A stretch of 5,323 nucleotides of DNA from G039029935 sp039029935 (GTDB taxonomy: Bacteria > Chloroflexota > Anaerolineae > Caldilineales > Caldilineaceae). The notes under the pieces were generated by a model, which saw only the letters and a list, made by a program, of their open reading frames with translations, was not told the DNA's origin and did no database searches. Of this stretch, positions 1 to 5,323 are shown piece by piece; the first letter of the stretch is position 1, and the number at the start of each line of letters is the position of its first letter. The position numbers and the translations under genes were made by a program. The stretch covers positions 1 to 5,323 of the forward strand of contig JBCCFC010000980.1 of the NCBI GenBank assembly GCA_039029935.1, given 5' to 3'.

Positions 1-25
1 AAATAAATAAAATAGTTGGGTCCAT
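1..25 (-). CDS. Start of an unidentified downstream gene (3' part outside the window)
   Basis: The ATG at 25-23 opens a frame M-D-P-T-I-L-F-I with no stop before the window edge, after a well-spaced Shine-Dalgarno at 31-37. It is collinear with the three genes upstream and begins 97 nt after the ATPase stop, so it may be a fourth member of the cluster. Eight codons are too few to name it. The hydrophobic start (I-L-F-I) could be the beginning of a membrane helix, which is only a hint. In DNA this AT-rich, a chance start is possible. Confidence 0.4.
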
Positions 26-30
26 AAAAT

Positions 31-37
31 TCCTCTC
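31..37 (-). promoter_or_regulatory. Shine-Dalgarno for the gene at the left edge
   Basis: The minus strand reads GAGAGGA, 5 nt before an ATG at 25-23. It is the main evidence that a gene begins there. Confidence 0.5.
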
Positions 38-50
38 TTTAAAAAAGTTT

Positions 51-87
51 GCAGCTAATCAGCCGTCAGCCTTCAGCTAATCAGCTA
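51..87. repeat. Degenerate heptamer tandem repeat (TCAGCYN)
   Basis: Five consecutive units of about 7 nt: CAGCTAA (52-58), TCAGCCG (59-65), TCAGCCT (66-72), TCAGCTAA (73-80) and TCAGCTA (81-87). The 12-mer CAGCTAATCAGC is repeated exactly at 52-63 and 74-85. Heptameric short tandem repeats of this kind are known from intergenic DNA of large-genome bacteria such as cyanobacteria. The array sits in the 97-nt AT-rich gap between the ATPase stop and the next probable start and stands out as a GC-richer island. No function is assigned. Confidence 0.8.
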
Positions 88-122
88 CAATTGTGTTATA
101 TATAAATTTCATATTGTGCTTT

Positions 123-1163
123 TTAATTTTTAAAAAAAATTATTAAATCAATATATCTTGTCAAAAAAAGTTCCATCAGCGGACTGAATACCTGGCCGTC
201 TGGGAGCAGCAAGCCTCGTTGTTGTAGGTGGGCAACAGTATCCGCATCGTCCTCCGTGTCTTGCTTGTGGATGAAGCGTAATAGAACTTCCTGTTCTTGT
301 TGATGCATATGCTGGAACAATCGACGACACTCCTGCTGAATCGCAGGTTTTTGTGCAAAGTAGAGCAAGACGTTTTCTATATTGGGTGGTTCAAATTGCC
401 AAGTATCAAAGATGATTTTAATGAGACGAGCATGTCCCCCAGCCATATCACGAATCATCATCAGCGTAGGGGTATCAAACCCACGATCCACATGTGTATT
501 CAAATGTTTAAGCATTTGTGAAGCATCTTCGCGATTGTAGAGGGGCAACGCATAAATATGATTCTGAAATAAATCATAGAACTTGGACTGTGTCTCTAAT
601 TGATGGTCACGCCCCAGAATATGAGGAATTCCCTTGGTCATCAACAGATAACTCAATCGCTCTCGATTGCCATCGTTGCGAAACTGACTTAACTGCTCAA
701 GCATAGACAATGGCCCTTGACGGAGTACCTCATCAAAATCATCGAGGATGAACATCACCTGATGTTGATGAACTTTGCACATCTGTGTGAGTTGCTGCTT
801 CAGCATAGACAACACCTCCACTTCGTTTTGCAAGTTGTTTATATGGACATCTGACAGCGGAAAGCCATCCAAGTCTGCTGCTTGCATCAACCCATCTAAC
901 ATCAACTGCCAGAGGCTTAACGGCGTCCTTTGCCACGTTGTCGCATCGACCACGGCAAAATGCGTGTTGTGATAAGCACCATTTAGGTAGGTTTGCGTGT
1001 ATGAACGATAGTCACGTAGAAATTTGATCATATTCGATTTCCCTGTACCCGCGACACCCACAAACGTCAATGAGTCCCCTTTTCGGGCATGTTGACAGAT
1101 GAGGGCAATCTCATTTGTACGATAGGTCGGACCATAGCGGGGAGAGATGTACTGATTGGACAT
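123..1163 (-). CDS. STAND/AAA-type P-loop ATPase
   Basis: A 346-residue ATPase. Walker A is G-V-A-G-T-G-K-S at 36-43 (Lys42), after an N-terminal segment (R-Y-G-P-T-Y-R-T) that resembles the lead-in of Orc/Cdc6-like and STAND ATPases. Walker B is F-I-L-D-D-F-D-E at 138-145 (Asp141, Asp142, with Glu145 a possible catalytic base). A later segment, A-G-G-H-A-R-L-I-K at 241-249, matches the helical part where STAND proteins have G-G-H-P-R-x-L. Residues about 275-337 look like a winged helix. There are no TPR or WD repeats, no recognised effector domain and no clear transmembrane helix, so it is a compact NTPase module that probably acts with a partner. It follows the receiver-kinase gene on the same strand after 171 nt, which suggests a functional link, though cotranscription is unproven. 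The last dozen codons run through extremely AT-rich DNA and end I-I-F-F-K-N, so the native C-terminus may have been altered. An Orc/TniB-like DNA-linked ATPase is the alternative. Confidence 0.88.
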   Translation of the reverse strand: MSNQYISPRYGPTYRTNEIALICQHARKGDSLTFVGVAGTGKSNMIKFLRDYRSYTQTYLNGAYHNTHFAVVDATTWQRTPLSLWQLMLDGLMQAADLDGFPLSDVHINNLQNEVEVLSMLKQQLTQMCKVHQHQVMFILDDFDEVLRQGPLSMLEQLSQFRNDGNRERLSYLLMTKGIPHILGRDHQLETQSKFYDLFQNHIYALPLYNREDASQMLKHLNTHVDRGFDTPTLMMIRDMAGGHARLIKIIFDTWQFEPPNIENVLLYFAQKPAIQQECRRLFQHMHQQEQEVLLRFIHKQDTEDDADTVAHLQQRGLLLPDGQVFSPLMELFLTRYIDLIIFFKN

Positions 1164-1171
1164 AAGTTACG

Positions 1172-1177
1172 CTCCTT
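1172..1177 (-). promoter_or_regulatory. Shine-Dalgarno for the ATPase gene
   Basis: The minus strand reads AAGGAG, 8 nt before the ATG at 1163-1161. The spacing is near ideal and supports this start. Only poor promoter-like hexamers are seen upstream, so whether the gene has its own promoter or depends on read-through from the kinase genes is not decided. Confidence 0.8.
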
Positions 1178-1200
1178 CATGAAAAATACTAGGAAAACAC

Positions 1201-1237
1201 AATCGCTTCTTATGGAAGAATCGCTGCCTGAGAGGCA
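1201..1237 (-). other. Two small stem-loops and a 7-bp direct repeat in the ATPase leader
   Basis: Read on the minus strand, TGCCT-CTC-AGGCA (1237-1225) forms a 5-bp stem and TTCTT-CCAT-AAGAA (1220-1207) forms another. The heptamer AGCGATT occurs twice, at 1225-1219 and 1207-1201, 18 nt apart start to start and overlapping the second stem. This lies between the 86-nt hairpin and the ATPase ribosome binding site. It could be leader RNA structure or a protein-binding site. The stems are short, so chance is possible. Confidence 0.35.
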
Positions 1238-1240
1238 ATA

Positions 1241-1326
1241 AGGCCATTCCACAAAAATAAATATCGCAGAGTAGGCGTTCTCTAACGCCGGCTTACCTTT
1301 GGGTATTTTATTCTGTGGAATGGCCT
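1241..1326. repeat. 86-nt imperfect hairpin with perfect 13-bp arms, MITE-like
   Basis: The arm AGGCCATTCCACA at 1241-1253 is the exact reverse complement of TGTGGAATGGCCT at 1314-1326. The AT-rich shoulders inside the arms pair further with bulges. The centre holds a second hairpin, GGCGTT (1274-1279), loop CTCT, AACGCC (1284-1289). The element fills half of the gap between the receiver-kinase gene and the ATPase gene and ends 8 nt short of the kinase stop codon. There is no transposase, and I could not define a target-site duplication; the flanks are AATA on the left and AAAA on the right. It could be a small non-autonomous mobile element, a REP-like dispersed repeat or an intercistronic RNA structure. 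It is a poor intrinsic terminator because no T-run follows either stem directly. Confidence 0.75.
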
Positions 1327-1334
1327 AAAATCGG

Positions 1335-3275
1335 TTATGGTCCAAATGACCATCCTGAGACTATTTCACCAATAATCAAGAACAAATCCTTATCGCTGAC
1401 ACGACCAGCAATGCCCATTGCCATGACAAAGAGGAACAAAGTCACACCTAATGAGGCTATCACACCAGGCAAAAAGGCAAACAAAATGAGAAACACGGTG
1501 AGGATGGTTAATAAACTCACAGCCATTCCTTTGATGCGGTGTAGCTGGTCTGTATCTGTCACGACTTCTAATGGCTCTGGCGTGTCAAGTGTAATAGACG
1601 ACGGCTGTACAGATGGTTTACGCGGCCATTGTTGGATTCGCTCCCAAAGTAAGCACACTGAGAGTAAGGCATGCATTTTCTTGCCATCGTCAATATGCTT
1701 CAGCCGAATCATATGCAATGTATTGAGATAAAGTGCCTGATAGTATTCCAACATATCTATCTGCGATGGACACAACTCACGAACAAGTTGGCGCAGGGTG
1801 CAAACAATCTGATAGGCATGGTCTAGCTTAGGATTGTGAAACATCACTTCAGAGACTTCATCATGGGGATAGGTGGCATCAAGCAATGCTTCTTCCAACT
1901 CGAATAGCGTGGATAAATTGGTTTCCTTGAGAAGATTGAATTTGATATCCGTTTCTAGCTCGATAAAATCACGCAGGATATGGCTATCTGCGACTTTCGC
2001 AAAATCAATCAGCCAAAAATGCCCTTCATTGTCTACCAATATGTTGCGGCTATGCAAGTCCCCGTGCAACAAACAGCGATATGATAAGACCTCAAACGAT
2101 GGCAGGGTATTCTCTTGAAAAATCGTATAGAGTGGGTTTTCAAAGGCTCTTTCAACCCCCTCAAATTTCAGTTGCCGCTGTGTCACCGCATCTGGATATA
2201 ATTCATGTATGAAGGTACGCAATTTATCCAATTTGATAGGTAACTGAGACTGGTAGAGTGTCGTTAAATCGAAGGTATCCCGTGTTGCGTTGGCAAAAAG
2301 TGTTTTGTAGGTGATTCTAAAAAAGCGATTGAGGCACTCAACCAACTCTACTGTGGATGTTTTGTCATAAATCTCGAAAAATGACCTAACCTGAAGATAT
2401 TCCGAACCGATTAAGGAATAAACAACACCACCAATTTCACGGGAATAGGCAGTTCCTCTTGCCTCATCTAAAACTGTTACATGCAGTCCGCCCAGAAACG
2501 GTTGGATTTTGCGGTAGTTGCTTGCTTCCTGTGCAACCTCAAGGCGGTCTCCCAATTTAACAACAACAGGGACACCCCACTTATCTTTGAGACAAGGCTG
2601 TATTTGAATCACCATTGCCCCAGACTGGCTAAAGGTTGGGGCAATCTCTGGTTCCAATAACAGCTTAATATGAATGCGATCATTATCTGCAAACAAACGT
2701 TGCAACACTGTACAGATATCGTCTTCAGATGGTTTTGTTGTTATGCTCGTACGCATTTCAATGGATGTAGCAATGGTTTCTAGGCTAAGATTCCCTTCAA
2801 TAACAAGGTTAAAGTTGAGTTTCACTTCATTCTCAAAAACCGTATTGACTGCATCTAAGAGCATATCAGGGGCCTCTGGAGATCGCTTGTTAATGACCTC
2901 CTTCGCACCCATATCGCGAAACGCCTGCTTTGCATTATCCACATTTTCATACGCGGTAAAGATAATAAATGGGATATAGGATGGAAGCATCTGTGATAAT
3001 TTAAATCCACTTTGATCCAAGCCATCTCCATTATCCTCAAGACGTAAATCAATAATGGCACAATGAATAATATTGTCCTTCACTTGTTGTAATGCCGCTT
3101 CAGGATTTTCCGCAGCGTAAGGATGATACCCTTCTAATGACAAATTATAGCAGACTGACTTAAGGACATCCGCGTCGTTATCCGCAACAAGGATGTGTTT
3201 TTTCAACAAACATGCGCGGTTTACACTTGCTTTGGGTGTTGGGTCTGCGTTGGTGGTGAGTGATGTTTGAGTCAT
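1335..3275 (-). CDS. Receiver domain fused to APH-like kinase with two C-terminal membrane helices
   Basis: A 646-residue fusion. Residues 27-150 form a CheY-like receiver with acidic residues Asp32 and Asp34, phosphoacceptor Asp76 (I-I-D-L-R), Thr107 (I-F-T-A-Y) and Lys130, all the residues needed for phosphorylation. Residues about 155-550 form a kinase of the aminoglycoside-phosphotransferase/protein-kinase-like fold: a loop near 214-221 (S-Q-S-G-A), Lys240 in V-V-V-K-L-G, a probable helix-C Glu250, the catalytic loop H-G-D-L-H-S-R-N (Asp406, Asn411) and metal-binding Asp424 in L-I-D-F-A. Next comes the segment H-I-L-R-D-F-I-E-L-E. Two hydrophobic helices follow at about 582-603 and 604-624, with a short tail, so most of the protein should face the cytoplasm. 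There is no DNA-binding output domain. The start is supported by the Shine-Dalgarno at 3281-3287. From memory it resembles the kinase-like 'ternary complex associated domain' family; this was not searched. The substrate (protein, lipid or small molecule) cannot be read from the sequence. A regulator phosphorylated by the adjacent histidine kinase is the natural inference. Confidence 0.92.
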   Translation of the reverse strand: MTQTSLTTNADPTPKASVNRACLLKKHILVADNDADVLKSVCYNLSLEGYHPYAAENPEAALQQVKDNIIHCAIIDLRLEDNGDGLDQSGFKLSQMLPSYIPFIIFTAYENVDNAKQAFRDMGAKEVINKRSPEAPDMLLDAVNTVFENEVKLNFNLVIEGNLSLETIATSIEMRTSITTKPSEDDICTVLQRLFADNDRIHIKLLLEPEIAPTFSQSGAMVIQIQPCLKDKWGVPVVVKLGDRLEVAQEASNYRKIQPFLGGLHVTVLDEARGTAYSREIGGVVYSLIGSEYLQVRSFFEIYDKTSTVELVECLNRFFRITYKTLFANATRDTFDLTTLYQSQLPIKLDKLRTFIHELYPDAVTQRQLKFEGVERAFENPLYTIFQENTLPSFEVLSYRCLLHGDLHSRNILVDNEGHFWLIDFAKVADSHILRDFIELETDIKFNLLKETNLSTLFELEEALLDATYPHDEVSEVMFHNPKLDHAYQIVCTLRQLVRELCPSQIDMLEYYQALYLNTLHMIRLKHIDDGKKMHALLSVCLLWERIQQWPRKPSVQPSSITLDTPEPLEVVTDTDQLHRIKGMAVSLLTILTVFLILFAFLPGVIASLGVTLFLFVMAMGIAGRVSDKDLFLIIGEIVSGWSFGP

Positions 3276-3280
3276 TTGCC

Positions 3281-3287
3281 TACCTCC
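3281..3287 (-). promoter_or_regulatory. Strong Shine-Dalgarno for the receiver-kinase gene
   Basis: The minus strand reads GGAGGTA here, close to a perfect anti-16S match, ending 5 nt before the ATG at 3275-3273. It lies in the 17-nt gap after the histidine kinase TAA and fixes the downstream start. It also supports translation from a shared transcript. Confidence 0.85.
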
Positions 3288-3292
3288 AGATT

Positions 3293-5323
3293 TTAGGTAA
3301 TTTCCGCTGAATTATGCATAACATCGCTATCAAGTGGCAGTGTCATCAACAGCTTTGCGCCTTCGTCCGGTTTGCTGTGTACTAAAGCCAAATCACCTCC
3401 ATGACTTAATGCAATAAACCGAGCAATCAATGACCCCATGCCTGTTCCTGTTTGGCTAATATTCTTTGGAATCGCTTGTTTGAGAAAATAAGCCTGCACA
3501 TCTTCAGGGATACCTTTGCCAGTATCTGATATGGCAATGTGTATTTGTTTATGACGGACATAGGCTTCTGTGGTTAATGTTCCACCATCAGGCATTGCTT
3601 TGAGCGCATTGTTGACAAGTTTTTCAAGAGCGACTTTAAGCCATTGTGGTGCAATGGGGGCTTCAACATCACCACAATCAAACATGTAATCTCGTTTCAC
3701 ATCTGATCGATGTCTACACCAGCGTTCAACCATATCTTGTACCTCATCTGCAATGGCTGTACTTCCGCTGGTCAATGGCAGCTCAACTTCAAGTTCAGTT
3801 TGCCCTTTGAGTTCCTTTGGCACATTTTGAGGAACTTGACTTGTAAATTTCACATCACGGATATCGGCAACAACAGCCACAATTTCATCTAAAACCCCTT
3901 GTATTTGTTGATTCTTGTCTGTTCCTAATCCAAGACGACGAATTTGTCGACGCAATCCCGCAACATAGGTTTCAATACTAAATGTTTTCTGATTAATCGT
4001 ATGTTGCCAATCTGCACCAAACAACCCTAGCCATGCAACTGCATTGCTTGCTAATTGATAATCTCGGCTCTGAGCCAATTTTTTTTCATTTTGTGCGTTT
4101 TGAATTGCGACAGCAGCCATATTTGCTAAATCAATGATGCAATCTGCTTCACTGAACCCTGATAGGTGAGGATGTTCTAAGTAGAGCGTCCCTATTGGTG
4201 TCCGGTCATTCTCATTGCCACCTGTTCGGATAACAACGGCGATTGCGGATTTTGTCAGAGGATGTAACGCCTTGATTGTGTAGTCTTGTCTGACATCTGG
4301 CACGATTTTATATAGATTTCCTTCAATCGCTTGGGATTCTAAATGATTTGATGTTTGTTCGATGGTCGAGGGAAATATGACCAATTCCTTTTCACTATCA
4401 ATCTCGGTGTGGGATGCAATCAATTCTAAATTGTTGTCTTTGGTTAGTCTCAGAGTTCCCAGATGTGCATTCGTCACTTCAATGGCCTGAGATAGAATGA
4501 CATCCAGAGCGACAGATAAATCCAGCCCGGCCCGCGCAATGCCGCGACTCGCTCTGGCTAACGCTTCTGCTTGGCGTGTTTGACGTTGTTTCGACTCAAA
4601 CAATTGAGAGTTCTCTAGGGCAATTGCAGAATAGCTTGCAATTGAGGTTAAGAATTCACGATGACTTTGCTGAAACGCAGACTCAGTTTCAAAGCTACGT
4701 AAAACAATCACACCAAAGAGCTGTTTATGTGACTGCATAGGAACCCCTAGCCAACTTTTTGATTGTGTGGGTAGGTAGTCAATTTCACCAGCACTTTGTA
4801 GCTCTTCAAATTTTTTACTGCTATTGATGAGTAGCGGTTCCCCATGCTTGATAACCCAACGCACCAAACTAGGACGTTCATCTAAGTGGCGACTTTTGTA
4901 TAGATCTTCATTCTCTGCATCATCTAGTACAACTGGCTGCCCATGTTCATAGACGATTTCAAATGTAATCGTATTGGTTTCAGCCCGATACAACGCAATA
5001 TACATATTGCTTGCATCAATCCCCACCTGTGTCAATGTTTCATAGGCTTCATTAAAAATATCCTTGATTTCTTCTTGGACAGGCTCTACGTTGCCAACCA
5101 TTTCTTGAAACCGAGTTAATGCTTGTGCCTCCTTCAATCGTTGTTGCAAGTTATTATTGATGCCTTCATATTTATGTGCATTATCAAGGATAACAGAAAT
5201 GTATTTAGCTGATTCATCAAGAAGTTTTTCATGATTTTCATCAAACATATCTGTGGTTTCATAACCACGCAGACCGATAATGCCAATTAATTGCCCTTCT
5301 CGATACATGGGCGTCATCAAAAA
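3293..5323 (-). CDS. Multi-GAF sensor histidine kinase (5' end missing)
   Basis: This is a soluble-looking sensor histidine kinase, probably the input partner of the receiver protein encoded just downstream. Residues are numbered from a TTG at 5320, which is not claimed as the start: the frame is open to the window edge and the first residues fall inside a GAF domain (P-M-Y-R-E-G-Q-L-I-G-I-I-G-L). Visible order: end of a GAF domain (1-50), short helical linker (51-75), second GAF (about 75-240, with L-G-V-P-M and F-G-V-I-V-L strands), third GAF (about 262-412), a helical pair with candidate phosphoacceptor His440 in W-Q-H-T-I-N, then a HATPase domain. The ATPase has an N-box around Asn571 (L-V-N-N-A-L-K-A-M), a G1 box at 599-604 (D-T-G-K-G-I) and a G2 box at 623-629 (Q-T-G-T-G-M-G), so it looks active. 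The H-box is divergent: it lacks the usual Glu after His and the Pro of HisKA. No membrane helix is seen. It stops 17 nt before the next gene, so the two are very likely cotranscribed. Ligand unknown. Confidence 0.93.
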   Translation of the reverse strand, partial: FLMTPMYREGQLIGIIGLRGYETTDMFDENHEKLLDESAKYISVILDNAHKYEGINNNLQQRLKEAQALTRFQEMVGNVEPVQEEIKDIFNEAYETLTQVGIDASNMYIALYRAETNTITFEIVYEHGQPVVLDDAENEDLYKSRHLDERPSLVRWVIKHGEPLLINSSKKFEELQSAGEIDYLPTQSKSWLGVPMQSHKQLFGVIVLRSFETESAFQQSHREFLTSIASYSAIALENSQLFESKQRQTRQAEALARASRGIARAGLDLSVALDVILSQAIEVTNAHLGTLRLTKDNNLELIASHTEIDSEKELVIFPSTIEQTSNHLESQAIEGNLYKIVPDVRQDYTIKALHPLTKSAIAVVIRTGGNENDRTPIGTLYLEHPHLSGFSEADCIIDLANMAAVAIQNAQNEKKLAQSRDYQLASNAVAWLGLFGADWQHTINQKTFSIETYVAGLRRQIRRLGLGTDKNQQIQGVLDEIVAVVADIRDVKFTSQVPQNVPKELKGQTELEVELPLTSGSTAIADEVQDMVERWCRHRSDVKRDYMFDCGDVEAPIAPQWLKVALEKLVNNALKAMPDGGTLTTEAYVRHKQIHIAISDTGKGIPEDVQAYFLKQAIPKNISQTGTGMGSLIARFIALSHGGDLALVHSKPDEGAKLLMTLPLDSDVMHNSAEIT

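Noticed and set aside
51..87. CRISPR-like repeats
   Set aside because: Units are only about 7 nt, degenerate and contiguous, with no spacers and no cas genes.
90..118. Direct repeat ATTGTG at 90-95 and 113-118
   Set aside because: Six-base repeats in very AT-rich DNA are expected by chance, and nothing else marks them as a binding site.
1205..1245. Sigma-70 promoter for the ATPase (TTGCCT, 18 nt, CATAAG on the minus strand)
   Set aside because: Both hexamers match the consensus at only four of six positions, and the site overlaps the stem-loops; too weak to annotate.
1067..1252. A 61-codon minus-strand frame overlapping the ATPase start
   Set aside because: It begins in the hairpin arm, has no ribosome binding site of note and overlaps the well-supported ATPase in another frame.
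1241..1326. Intrinsic transcription terminator
   Set aside because: Neither the outer nor the inner stem is directly followed by a T-run on either strand; the nearest T-rich run lies 11 nt beyond the inner stem and inside the outer stem.
1315..1731. A 138-codon plus-strand open frame beginning inside the hairpin's right arm
   Set aside because: It is antisense to the well-supported receiver-kinase gene and has no recognisable domain. Its ATG lies in the repeat arm; the left arm gives the same M-E-W-P start to a minus-strand frame at 1252, so both starts are products of the inverted repeat.
5315..5320. TTG or ATG at the right edge as the histidine kinase start
   Set aside because: The frame is open to the window end and these codons fall in the middle of a GAF domain, so the true start lies outside the window.

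Overview
The window holds three complete or near-complete genes, all on the minus strand, so transcription runs from right to left, plus the likely first codons of a fourth gene. The genes encode signalling proteins: a multi-GAF sensor histidine kinase (cut by the right edge), a receiver domain fused to an aminoglycoside-phosphotransferase-like (APH-like) kinase with two C-terminal membrane helices, and a compact STAND/AAA-type P-loop ATPase. Nothing here is ribosomal, metabolic or phage-structural. The GC content looks to be in the mid-40s percent by eye. Large GAF-rich kinases, receiver-kinase fusions, STAND ATPases and TCAGC-type heptamer repeats together suggest a large-genome, signalling-rich bacterium. 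Chloroflexota is my first guess and Cyanobacteria my second, but no marker gene here settles this.

Layout from right to left, which is the direction of transcription. 5323-3293: GAF-GAF-GAF-HATPase histidine kinase, 5' end missing. 3292-3276: a 17-nt gap containing a strong Shine-Dalgarno sequence. 3275-1335: receiver/APH-like kinase/2-TM protein. 1334-1164: a 171-nt gap dominated by an 86-nt imperfect hairpin with perfect 13-bp arms, then two small stem-loops. 1163-123: ATPase. 122-26: a very AT-rich gap with a degenerate TCAGC heptamer tandem repeat. 25-1: probable start of another gene, preceded by a good Shine-Dalgarno sequence.

Working model (inference): the histidine kinase integrates ligands through its GAF domains and phosphorylates Asp76 of the receiver protein. 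The receiver gates the fused kinase, which is anchored to the membrane by its C-terminal helices and keeps its catalytic residues (Lys240, Glu250, Asp406, Asn411, Asp424). The ATPase would be a downstream NTP switch, and the gene starting at the left edge could be an effector or another component. The receiver-kinase fold resembles what I recall as the 'ternary complex associated' kinase-like family linked to NTP-dependent conflict or signalling systems. That assignment is from memory and was not searched.
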